A stretch of DNA of 8,261 nucleotides from Lachnospiraceae bacterium. Lineage in GTDB: Bacteria > Bacillota > Clostridia > Lachnospirales > Lachnospiraceae. The DNA lies in the NCBI GenBank assembly GCA_017404585.1, contig JAFRCB010000010.1, positions 1-8,261 on the forward strand, written 5' to 3'. A program made the position numbers and the translations under genes. A model generated the notes under the pieces. It was not told where the DNA came from and did no database searches. It saw nothing but the letters and a program-made list of their open reading frames with translations. This document shows, one piece after another, positions 1-6,239 of this stretch. How positions within the stretch are numbered: the first letter of the stretch is position 1; each line of letters opens with the position of its first letter.

Positions 1-642
1 CTCGTCGTCTTCGTACTCGCCTAACTCATCATCCTCATACTCGTCGTCTTCGTATTCATCTTCCTCGTACTCGTCTTCGACAGATTTTTTGCGGCCGAAC
101 GCACTCGCCAGGAAATTCTTCAGGCTGAAGCCGCCCTTCTTCTCCCTGCCGGACCTTTGCTCGTCATCTTCATACTCATCGTCTGTCAGATCATCGTCCT
201 CATACTCATCATCGCCCAGATCGTCATCGTACTCATCATCCTCATATTCATCATCGTCCGACTCCGCATCATCGTACTCACCTTCGTCAGCAAATGTATA
301 ATCTCCGGAAGACTCATTATTCTCATCCTCTTCCATAAGTCTACGGAGTTCCTCAATATCTATTTCACCGGAAGCCTTTGTGATCTCGCGTACCGGTTCC
401 TCCTCGTATTCGTCTTCGAATCCCAGAAGATCATCATCCGACTCATCATAATCGTCCTCGAACTCATCTTCATCATCTTCGAAGTCGTCATCAAACTCAT
501 ATTCGAAGTCGTCATCCTCATCATCTTCGAGGTCATCATTTAAATCATCTTCGAGGTCATCGTCAAAGTCATCTGCGATCTCGTCAGAATCATCCAGCTC
601 ATCATCCTCATTGTTGACCGGGTCGTAATCGGCCTCTGCCTC
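1..642 (-). repeat. Low-complexity acidic repeat region encoding D/E/Y-rich tail
   Basis: This DNA encodes the tail of the flavodoxin/PNPOx protein (residues 374 to 587). It is built from degenerate GAT/GAC/GAA/GAG/TAT codons giving variants of DDEYEDDE and DDFEDD. Codon choice varies between units, so the protein pattern is better conserved than the DNA. The repeats stop for a basic, amphipathic stretch, KKGGFSLKNFLASAFGRKK, encoded at about 102-158. The repeat region continues past the window edge, so its length is unknown. It also creates long shadow frames on the other strand. Confidence 0.85.
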
Positions 643-1761
643 ATCATCGATTCCTGCCGTCGACTCCGCCGGCTCATCCGGAACTTCATCCGAAGGCTCC
701 TCGGCCTCCCTGAGTAGAGCTTCGATATCGCTGGAGTCGTAGGGTTTCCTGACTTCCTGAATTTCGGTAAAACTGATGCTCCTCTTGTTCTCTTCGATCG
801 CCTTCTCTGCCGCGGCTGCCTTCTCTGCCATCTCACGGCGTGCGACAGCCTCATGGTCAACTTTCTCTTTGGCAAATGCGACTCCGTCCTCCCATCGCTG
901 CTTTGCAAATCTCGTATTCACGAATTGTTTAGCATCGTATCCGTCCTCATTGAATTTTGAGCAGAGGAACTCGTAGCGCAGGGGAACGATCCTCACGATA
1001 AAGAGCTCGACGGGCAGATTCTCACATGCCTCTTTCGTCACATTCTTCTGTCTGAGAACTTCCCAATACTCATCGCTGCCCCGCTCAACGATTGAGGCCT
1101 TGCCGGAGAACTGAAGACCGGAGATGTGATCCATAGACCCGTCATAGGGCTCGAAAATGGCAGCGGAGATATCATCATTTGAAAGAAGGCTCCTGAATTT
1201 AAGACCGCCCTCGGTGACAATATAGAATACCCCGTCCTTATAATTGTACTCAAGCGGAGTGCACCTCACATTGCCTTTGCCGGCAGTGGCAAGGGCGAGG
1301 GTCGTGTGTGTTTTGATATACTCATCGATAATATTCGTGAGTTCATCCGGATCCATTTCATTCCACGGCGCACGGAACATTCTTGCGATCTGAAAACCGC
1401 TCTCGAACACCTGATTCTCATCGTTGATGAACATTCCTGTGATGGAAATCCCTTCACCGACTGCATCTTCCATATCGACCACATACTTTGTGAACCCATT
1501 ATCCGAGAATCCCATGCCGACAAGAGCGATACGCCTTCCGACCATCGCCTCTCTGTGTGCGGTGAGATACTGACGAGTCTTTCCGGCTGTCAGCGCCCCA
1601 TAAAAATTAAAAATGAAGCAGAATCCGTCATACGGAGAAATGTCCTCCGGCGCCTCTGAGATTTCAGCTATGCAGACATTCCCGATAATCATACCGAGAC
1701 TGTTTGCGACCCGCTCAGTTGAACTCAGTTTTCCATCATATAGAATAAGTGTATTCGCCAT
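1..1761 (-). CDS. Flavodoxin-like / PNPOx-like fusion protein with giant acidic tail (partial, 3' end outside window)
   Basis: The frame is open for 587 codons from ATG at 1761 to the window edge, so the C-terminus is missing. GGAGG at 1770-1774 sits 8 bases upstream. The ATG at 1768 gives only a short frame. Residues 1-130 look flavodoxin-like: a beta strand and phosphate-loop-like LILYDGKLSSTERVA (5-19), then DISPYDGFCFIFNFYG (40-55) and ALVGMGFSD (79-87). Residues 140-285 resemble the FMN-binding split barrel of the pyridoxamine 5'-phosphate oxidase family (TLALATAGKGNVRCTPLEY at 154-172, GLQFSGKASIVE at 216-227). Residues 286-330 are charged and helical. From about 374 the chain is mostly Asp, Glu and Tyr, interrupted by a helical island (459-479) and a basic island (538-559). 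It is probably a cytoplasmic flavin-dependent redox protein; substrate unknown. The domain calls rest on pattern resemblance, and the FMN-binding residues cannot be confirmed by eye. Confidence 0.8.
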   Translation of the reverse strand, partial: MANTLILYDGKLSSTERVANSLGMIIGNVCIAEISEAPEDISPYDGFCFIFNFYGALTAGKTRQYLTAHREAMVGRRIALVGMGFSDNGFTKYVVDMEDAVGEGISITGMFINDENQVFESGFQIARMFRAPWNEMDPDELTNIIDEYIKTHTTLALATAGKGNVRCTPLEYNYKDGVFYIVTEGGLKFRSLLSNDDISAAIFEPYDGSMDHISGLQFSGKASIVERGSDEYWEVLRQKNVTKEACENLPVELFIVRIVPLRYEFLCSKFNEDGYDAKQFVNTRFAKQRWEDGVAFAKEKVDHEAVARREMAEKAAAAEKAIEENKRSISFTEIQEVRKPYDSSDIEALLREAEEPSDEVPDEPAESTAGIDDEAEADYDPVNNEDDELDDSDEIADDFDDDLEDDLNDDLEDDEDDDFEYEFDDDFEDDEDEFEDDYDESDDDLLGFEDEYEEEPVREITKASGEIDIEELRRLMEEDENNESSGDYTFADEGEYDDAESDDDEYEDDEYDDDLGDDEYEDDDLTDDEYEDDEQRSGREKKGGFSLKNFLASAFGRKKSVEDEYEEDEYEDDEYEDDELGEYEDDE

Positions 1762-1795
1762 TTTTCATGCCTCCGGGTTTCAATAATTATAAGAA

Positions 1796-1810
1796 CCGCA
1801 AATTCTGCGG
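1796..1810. repeat. Short inverted repeat in leader of the flavodoxin/PNPOx gene
   Basis: CCGCA (1796-1800) and TGCGG (1806-1810) form a perfect 5-bp stem with a 5-base loop. It lies about 35 bases upstream of the ATG at 1761 and downstream of the candidate -10 box, so it would be in the transcribed leader. It could be a minor hairpin or chance. Confidence 0.3.
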
Positions 1811-1831
1811 AAATATCCCATACTAAATACA

Positions 1832-1859
1832 AGTATACCGTAAATTGTTCAAATTGTAA
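1832..1859 (-). promoter_or_regulatory. Candidate promoter for the flavodoxin/PNPOx gene
   Basis: Read on the minus strand, TATACT (1832-1837) is a good -10 box. A weak -35 TTACAA (1854-1859) lies 16 bases upstream. A promoter is expected here because a terminator (1967-1990) closes the preceding unit and this AT-rich stretch is the only spacer. The -35 matches only half the consensus, so the exact position is uncertain. Confidence 0.35.
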
Positions 1860-1966
1860 TTAACAAATCTTCTTTAACAGTACTTTTTTGACAGTATTTA
1901 TAGTCTCGTTCAGACAGGCTGTAACCAGGCATCATGTTCCGGCACCGGCATCTTCTTCATTAGAAA

Positions 1967-1990
1967 CGGGAGCCGCTTTTGCGGCCCCCG
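1967..1990 (-). terminator. Intrinsic terminator after the ACP-ligase unit
   Basis: In minus-strand RNA, CGGGGGCCGC and GCGGCUCCCG form a 10-bp stem (one G-U pair) closed by an AAAA loop. It begins 24 bases after the TAA of the ligase gene (2015-2017). It is followed by UUUCUAAU, a short, imperfect U tract. Stem strength and position make termination very likely. Confidence 0.8.
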
Positions 1991-2014
1991 TCAGGTGCTG
2001 ATATCTGTATGAAA

Positions 2015-3550
2015 TTATTTAATAAGCGCCCTGATGATCTTGCCTGTGGAATTGCGTGTGAACGGCTCCGTTCTAACAATGAGTTTTTTCATCTGACGGT
2101 AGACCGGTTCTCCCTTATTTACCTTAGCGAGCAGAGCATTGAAATATTCCTCCGGGGCATGTGCTTCCGGCTCAGGATAAATCTGGACCGCAAGGACATT
2201 ATCCTTCTCATAGACAATAGCCTCCGCGACCGCAGGATCCGCAAGCAGCTTGTCCTCAAGCTCCTCCGGTGATACATTCTCGCCGCTGGAAGTGATGATC
2301 AGGTTCTTGGTCCTGCCTGTGATGATGAGATAATGGTCCTCTATTCTGCCGATGTCTCCCGTGTGGAACCATCCGCCCTTAAAGGCTTCCTCTGTCTCCT
2401 TCTCCATCTTGTAGTAGCCGAGCATGACGTTGTCACCCCGGACCAGGATCTCTCCATCCTCATCGATTTTTACATCACAGCCGTGAAGAACCGGACCCAC
2501 TGAGCCGTCGAGGTAATCATGAACGCGATTCACCGCAAGCACGGGAGAGCACTCTGTTATGCCGTAGCCGTTCAGCAGGTTGATTCCGAACTGCCGGAAC
2601 ATCTGAACGTACATGGGCATGAGAGGCGCTCCGCCGCAGATTATGTCGCAGAGAGCTCCGCCGCAGGCACCCTTGACCATCTCGGGGGTAAGCTGTCCGC
2701 CGGCTCTCTTGCCCAGATTCCTGAACTGCTTTGCAAATGTCTCTATGATCATCGGTACAACAAAGAGACACACAGGCTTTGCAATCTGCATATCTTTCAT
2801 GATATTTCTCATATTCGTGACGATATAGCAGGGTTTATTATAATTGAATACCATAAGATGGCCTACAACGAGGCCGAACATATGATGCATGGGAAGCGGC
2901 GACAGTCCCGGACCGTCTAGATGATAATTCCCGCAGGCCTGGTTGATATTCGACGCAATGTTCTTCTGGCTGAGCATGACGCCCTTAGGAACTCCGGTCG
3001 TCCCGGATGTAAATACCAGTGCGCACACTCTGTCGACATCCAGTTCATATTCCGCATATGAATGATCCCCTGCCTCGATCAGCCTCTCGCCTTCAGCGAT
3101 CCACGAGGCTGCCTCCGTCATCGGGAAGCCTTTAAATCCCGGGATATTTGCGGCAAATGCAGGGATTGCCGGAGCAAATTCCTTTGAATACACAAGTGTC
3201 GTGCAGTCGCCTGATACAAGAAGCTTCATTGTATTTTCAACAGGCTGTCTTGCATCCATGGGCAGAATTACATTGCCGCTGTTGCATACGGCAAAGAAGG
3301 TGACCAGCCACTCATACGAGTTCACTCCGAGGAGCGCAATGTGGGCACCATCCCTGTATCCCAGGGACATAAAATATGTTGCGCAGGCAGCGACGTCATC
3401 TCTGAACCTGCTGTAAGTTACAGTCTTTACACTTCCGTCATCCCCGGTATAAAAAAAAGCTGTACCGTTCGGGTTGTCTTCTACTCTGATGTCAATTAAA
3501 TGACGCAGGTTTTCTACCTGCGTCAGTTCGTATATCGGATACGCTTTCAT
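2015..3550 (-). CDS. AMP-forming acyl-CoA/acyl-ACP synthetase (ANL superfamily)
   Basis: This 511-aa enzyme is expected to activate a carboxylic acid with ATP to an acyl-adenylate and transfer it to a phosphopantetheine thiol. All ANL landmarks are present: P-loop TSGTTGVPKG (181-190), GYGITECSP (328-336), GWFHTGD (393-399), the hinge GRTKNLIITSSGENVSPEE (412-430) and the C-terminal catalytic Lys in RNSTGK (K504). The hinge is of the fatty acyl-CoA synthetase type and unlike DltA. The length is usual for the family. Its ATG overlaps the stop of the upstream acyl carrier protein as ATGA, with GGAGAAG at 3556-3562 as ribosome site. That coupling suggests the ACP is the acyl acceptor, making an acyl-ACP synthetase role likely. 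The natural acid cannot be read from the sequence. Cytoplasmic; no membrane segment seen. Confidence 0.93.
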   Translation of the reverse strand: MKAYPIYELTQVENLRHLIDIRVEDNPNGTAFFYTGDDGSVKTVTYSRFRDDVAACATYFMSLGYRDGAHIALLGVNSYEWLVTFFAVCNSGNVILPMDARQPVENTMKLLVSGDCTTLVYSKEFAPAIPAFAANIPGFKGFPMTEAASWIAEGERLIEAGDHSYAEYELDVDRVCALVFTSGTTGVPKGVMLSQKNIASNINQACGNYHLDGPGLSPLPMHHMFGLVVGHLMVFNYNKPCYIVTNMRNIMKDMQIAKPVCLFVVPMIIETFAKQFRNLGKRAGGQLTPEMVKGACGGALCDIICGGAPLMPMYVQMFRQFGINLLNGYGITECSPVLAVNRVHDYLDGSVGPVLHGCDVKIDEDGEILVRGDNVMLGYYKMEKETEEAFKGGWFHTGDIGRIEDHYLIITGRTKNLIITSSGENVSPEELEDKLLADPAVAEAIVYEKDNVLAVQIYPEPEAHAPEEYFNALLAKVNKGEPVYRQMKKLIVRTEPFTRNSTGKIIRALIK

Positions 3551-3771
3551 TTATTCTTCTCCAAAAACTCTTCTACGTCCCTGACTGTATGGAATTCCAT
3601 GATCTGCTCATCCGGGATAGAAATCCCATACTGATCCTCAAAATCCGCAACGATTGTGAGAACATCAAATGAATTGAGCTCAAGGTCATCGATCAGGTTA
3701 GAATCCTCATTGATCTGTTCCGGCGGAACATCTGTGTACTGTGACAGTTCATCAATTATTTCCTGAAGCAT
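3547..3771 (-). CDS. Acyl carrier protein
   Basis: A 74-aa acidic four-helix carrier protein. The phosphopantetheine attachment site is Ser34 in DLELNSFD (29-36), a variant of the usual DSL motif with Asn before the Ser. Length and the helix II pattern (VLTIVADFEDQYGI) are typical of ACPs. AAGGAGG at 3778-3784, six bases before the ATG, is a strong ribosome site. It is the first gene of a two-gene unit with the acyl ligase, which starts inside its stop codon. No fatty acid synthase genes lie nearby, so this is probably a dedicated carrier for the adjacent ligase and not the housekeeping ACP. DltC is an alternative by size, but the neighbouring ligase is not DltA-like. Confidence 0.93.
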   Translation of the reverse strand: MLQEIIDELSQYTDVPPEQINEDSNLIDDLELNSFDVLTIVADFEDQYGISIPDEQIMEFHTVRDVEEFLEKNK

Positions 3772-3792
3772 TAAATTCCTCCTTGAAATAGT

Positions 3793-3804
3793 TCTGATAT
3801 CAGA
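3793..3804. repeat. 12-bp perfect palindrome in the ACP leader
   Basis: TCTGATATCAGA is a perfect palindrome between the candidate promoter and the ribosome site of the acyl carrier protein gene. A second palindrome, CAATATATTG (3865-3874), overlaps the -35 region of the same promoter. Either could be an operator for a dimeric repressor of this unit. Neither matches an operator I recognise. Confidence 0.4.
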
Positions 3805-3838
3805 TTAATACTGCATGCTTTTTCGCAATGCTGAGACC

Positions 3839-3867
3839 ATAATAGCTGAAATAAACACGGACTTCAA
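3839..3867 (-). promoter_or_regulatory. Candidate promoter of the ACP-ligase unit
   Basis: On the minus strand, TTGAAG (3862-3867) and TATTAT (3839-3844) are separated by exactly 17 bases, giving a leader of about 60 bases before the ACP start. An alternative -35, TTGACC (3874-3879), lies just upstream but pairs only with poorer -10 sequences. No terminator is visible between the M14 stop (3897) and this point, so some readthrough from the upstream unit is possible. Confidence 0.55.
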
Positions 3868-3896
3868 TATATTGGTCAACTTTTTCCGGTATTTAT

Positions 3897-5141
3897 TTAA
3901 TAATATCTACGGTTGCCGTAATCATCGTAATAATAGTCTCCGCCGTCACCGTCATTCTCGTCGTACATATCCTGGTCTTCTTCGTACGTATCGTATCCGT
4001 CTTCATCGCGGTCATATTCCTCGGCTGCCGCCTCCGCCTCCGCTGCAGCTTCCGCCGCTGCCGCAGCCTCTGCCGCTGCGATTTCATCATCCGTCGGCAT
4101 GTCATAGAGGTAGGCGATCGCGGGAATCACGTTGAGATTCCGGCCAAAAATGTCGGCAAAATACGACATTGAGACAGGGAGTGTTCCTCCACCGGTCATA
4201 ATCGAGAGAGCCGGAAGATTACGCTCCGATACAAAGTACTCTGCCATACCTCCTGCGACTCTCTTTGTATAGTGAGACTCCTCGACCATTCCATACTTGG
4301 TGAGAGCTTTCAGTGTTTCGGCCAGATTCTTTCCTGCGTTCAGTACGTCACCTTCCGCGCCGTAATTCCAGATGATCCGATCACCGGGCGAATGAATGCC
4401 TATGACTGCGGAGATCGGATATGTCTCTGCCAGAGACACGATTGCCCGCGTCTCGGGCTCGCTGACGGCACCGGTACCTTTATATCCGTCAGTTGACGGA
4501 TAGTTTACGTTATTATCCATCTCCTCCCAGCCGGCGTTGAAATTCTTATTCAGATCAACACCGTTGGCATTGGCCTTGACTTTGGTCTCATAGTCCTCAA
4601 AGGACCCGTACACTTTCCCGTGCTCCTTATCGAGCTCATAGCACATATTGACGACCGTCCGTGCCGCTTCCGTTCGAAGACCGTCCACACCGAGCTGGGA
4701 GATCGTTACGCCGTCCGGGTTGGCCATGGGAAGGATGTGGAAGCATACATTTGAAAAAATATCGCTGAAAGTCTTATCGCCGTAAGAGCCGCCATTTGTC
4801 CATGTAGTCAGAATATACTCGATCTGACGCATGGCAAGCTGAGTATTAATATGCTCACTTCCGTGCTGTGTGTATACCACGATAAAATGGCTGGCTCCGT
4901 TCGGATTACCGATCACGGCGTCATAGATAGCTCTGCCGTCCTTGGTAGACCCGATCGTGTTGACTGTCAGAAGATCCGGAAAGCGGACTGTCAGGTAATA
5001 AAGGTCACGTGCCATCCTCTCATATGTGTAGAGGACACCGGACTCGCTTTTCACGATTTCTTCTTTTTCTCCGGGCATTTCGTCCAGATACTGGGACATA
5101 TCCCGCGTCGATACATCCGACACCTCCTCCGGAGATGCCAT
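3897..5141 (-). CDS. M14-family zinc carboxypeptidase-like domain, probable downstream part of an amber-interrupted membrane protein
   Basis: Counted from the first ATG (5141), this is 414 aa. Residues 38-347 form an M14 domain closest in style to gamma-D-glutamyl-diamino acid peptidases that trim peptidoglycan peptides. Zinc ligands are H93 and E96 in QHGSEH, and H250 in VIGIHSPGD. MANPDGV (139-145) and KANANGVDLNKNF (189-201) are also typical. Two oddities: K199 stands where the family has the substrate-binding Arg, and M315 in PALSIMTGGG stands where the catalytic Glu is expected (family pattern TIELGGG). The tail is Ala/Glu-rich (353-375) and then Asp/Tyr-rich to the end. No ribosome site precedes 5141, there is no signal peptide, and the frame is open upstream to the TAG at 5199-5201, the stop of the membrane-protein gene. 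It may therefore not be translated on its own. Confidence 0.8.
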   Translation of the reverse strand: MASPEEVSDVSTRDMSQYLDEMPGEKEEIVKSESGVLYTYERMARDLYYLTVRFPDLLTVNTIGSTKDGRAIYDAVIGNPNGASHFIVVYTQHGSEHINTQLAMRQIEYILTTWTNGGSYGDKTFSDIFSNVCFHILPMANPDGVTISQLGVDGLRTEAARTVVNMCYELDKEHGKVYGSFEDYETKVKANANGVDLNKNFNAGWEEMDNNVNYPSTDGYKGTGAVSEPETRAIVSLAETYPISAVIGIHSPGDRIIWNYGAEGDVLNAGKNLAETLKALTKYGMVEESHYTKRVAGGMAEYFVSERNLPALSIMTGGGTLPVSMSYFADIFGRNLNVIPAIAYLYDMPTDDEIAAAEAAAAAEAAAEAEAAAEEYDRDEDGYDTYEEDQDMYDENDGDGGDYYYDDYGNRRYY

Positions 5142-5174
5142 ATAAGCCAGAGCGGCTGCAACGTCGGGATCGTT

Positions 5175-5201
5175 CAGTCTGTCAGTGGCGCTGACAGTCT
5201 A
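5175..5201 (-). other. In-frame amber codon with adjacent perfect stem-loop
   Basis: On the minus strand TAG (5201-5199) is followed by one A and then a hairpin: CTGTCAG (5197-5191), loop CGCCA, CTGACAG (5185-5179). The 7-bp stem is perfect. Beyond an A-A mismatch, the A and G of the stop codon can pair with CU at 5177-5176, extending the stem to nine pairs. There is no U tract, so it is not a normal terminator. A structure at this place could stimulate stop-codon readthrough or be coincidental. Confidence 0.55.
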
Positions 5202-5855
5202 CTCTGATTCCGGCTCTTCTGCCGGTTCACTGGCAATATCGACAGCACTCTCGTAGGCGGAACTGTCGGCCCCGCCTGTGACGGCTCTTGCCATTCTTGA
5301 TATTGTAAATGTGACCAGCACGATCGCGAGCATCCCCACAAAAAGGACTGCCATCGCTATGATGAACCCGGAGGTGCTCATTCGGCCGTCATCATTTTTA
5401 ACTTTTTCTTTTAAATCATCAATTATCATATCGTCTGTTTCAGTCGCAGCATCGTGTCTTACTTCCTCTGCCGCCCGGGATTTATTTCTGCTCTTTCCTG
5501 CTGCTGTTTTCTTTCTGCCCTTCACCATTCTTTCGCGGAGAGATTTTTTTCTCTTTTTCTCTGCCGGCTTTTTCTGACCCTCGAGAACGAAATCCGGCAC
5601 ATCGATTCCCTTCTCCCTGCGCCGTTTTTCTTCCTCAAGCTTCTGATCCATATTCTCAAAAGGATCTCTGATCTCTCCGTCAGGCATAGTGCGGCGCCTT
5701 TTCTGTCTCTTTTGCCGCCGCTTTACACTATCTCCGCTCTCCCCGAACATGCCGCGAACGACATCTTCGGTAATCAGATCCTGACTGTTCCCCACATCCC
5801 GGCCATCCCCTTCCTCCGGCCGAATGGTTGGGTTGTCTTTCTCAATATCCCGCAT
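5199..5855 (-). CDS. Basic single-pass membrane protein; N-terminal anchor of the split M14 protein
   Basis: This 218-aa frame starts at ATG 5855 with AAAGGAG 11 bases upstream. Residues 1-160 are hydrophilic and rich in Lys/Arg (clusters at 45-55, 77-83, 94-125) and should stay in the cytoplasm. A single membrane helix follows (about 163-186, from FIIAMAVLFVG to TFTI). A short Ser/Glu/Pro-rich external linker then ends at TAG. The layout (long basic cytosolic head, one helix, acidic linker) is that of an N-terminal anchor for an extracytoplasmic enzyme. The M14 domain follows in the same frame after the TAG, so the two probably derive from one 652-residue protein. It starts 48 bases after the Nif11-like gene with no terminator between. 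No known domain was recognised in the cytosolic part. Confidence 0.75.
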   Translation of the reverse strand: MRDIEKDNPTIRPEEGDGRDVGNSQDLITEDVVRGMFGESGDSVKRRQKRQKRRRTMPDGEIRDPFENMDQKLEEEKRRREKGIDVPDFVLEGQKKPAEKKRKKSLRERMVKGRKKTAAGKSRNKSRAAEEVRHDAATETDDMIIDDLKEKVKNDDGRMSTSGFIIAMAVLFVGMLAIVLVTFTISRMARAVTGGADSSAYESAVDIASEPAEEPESE

Positions 5856-5903
5856 GATTATCCATACTCCTTTAGATATAAGGCACGTTTACCGACGCAC
5901 TGC

Positions 5904-6188
5904 CTAGATACCGATCTCCGAAAAGAAAATCTCATAATAATCATCTTCGCAGCGCAGCATCGGAGAATTCTCCCCTCCTCCGTTCGTGCTCCGCCGCATG
6001 GCGGCATAGGCATCTTCTCCGGCGCTGATAAGATCCATCTCATACAGCGGAAACCCGTAGGAGGTGCTGAGGGAACAGAACTCTTTAAGCGGATTATCCG
6101 CAGACCTTGTCGCGAGAAGCGCCTCTTTTACTGTCGGATCTTTCATTGCCAGTTTTTTAAGTCCGTAAAGAGCATCATTTACTTCCAT
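5904..6188 (-). CDS. Nif11-like small protein of unknown function
   Basis: 94 aa, starting at ATG 6188 with a very strong GGAGGAGG at 6195-6202, and ending in TAG. The first 60 residues have the spacing of Nif11-type leader or small proteins: a helix with KKLAMKDPTVKEALL (11-25), then FCSLSTSYGFPLYEMDLISAGE (37-58). A conserved-looking STNGGGENSP (67-76) follows, then a short acidic and aromatic C-terminus with a single Cys. Nif11-type domains often serve as leaders of modified peptides, and the GGG could be a processing site, but no modification or export gene is in the window. It sits between the second UPF0158 gene (51 bases upstream) and the membrane-protein gene and is probably co-transcribed with both. 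The Nif11 assignment is tentative; the gene itself is well supported. Confidence 0.75.
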   Translation of the reverse strand: MEVNDALYGLKKLAMKDPTVKEALLATRSADNPLKEFCSLSTSYGFPLYEMDLISAGEDAYAAMRRSTNGGGENSPMLRCEDDYYEIFFSEIGI

Positions 6189-6239
6189 ACGATACCTCCT
6201 CCGAATATGTGCCTGATAAGACAGGTTTCTGTACCGGTC

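Larger units (their letters stand above)
3897..5855 (-). pseudogene. Combined frame: membrane-anchored M14 peptidase interrupted by one in-frame TAG
   Basis: From ATG 5855 to TAA 3897 there are 653 codons in one frame, with a single stop, TAG at 5199-5201. Joined, they give a coherent type II membrane protein: cytosolic basic head, helix, linker, external M14 domain, acidic tail. The downstream half alone lacks both a ribosome site and an export signal. This may be a nonsense-mutated gene, a sequencing error, or an amber codon that is read through. The intact length of both halves argues that any mutation is recent. Confidence 0.5.

Noticed and set aside
157..543. Plus-strand frame encoding a very hydrophobic Ile/Val/Leu protein that looks like a multi-span membrane protein
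   Set aside because: It is the reverse complement of the Asp/Glu codon repeats; GAT/GAC/GAG read backwards give ATC/GTC/CTC. The Ser-rich frame at 89-301 has the same origin.
5142..5198. Independent translation start for the M14 gene just after the TAG
   Set aside because: No ATG, GTG or TTG start codon with a Shine-Dalgarno sequence exists in these 19 codons, and the first ATG (5141) is preceded by GC-rich sequence with no AGGAG-like motif.
5199..5906. Genome-wide recoding of TAG as a sense codon
   Set aside because: The Nif11-like gene also ends in TAG (5904-5906), where readthrough would add only four residues before TAA, and other genes use TAA and TGA normally. Nothing suggests general recoding.
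6189..6239. Small competing hairpins before the Nif11-like gene
   Set aside because: The stems are only 4 bp, with no U tract and no recognisable riboswitch or attenuator pattern.
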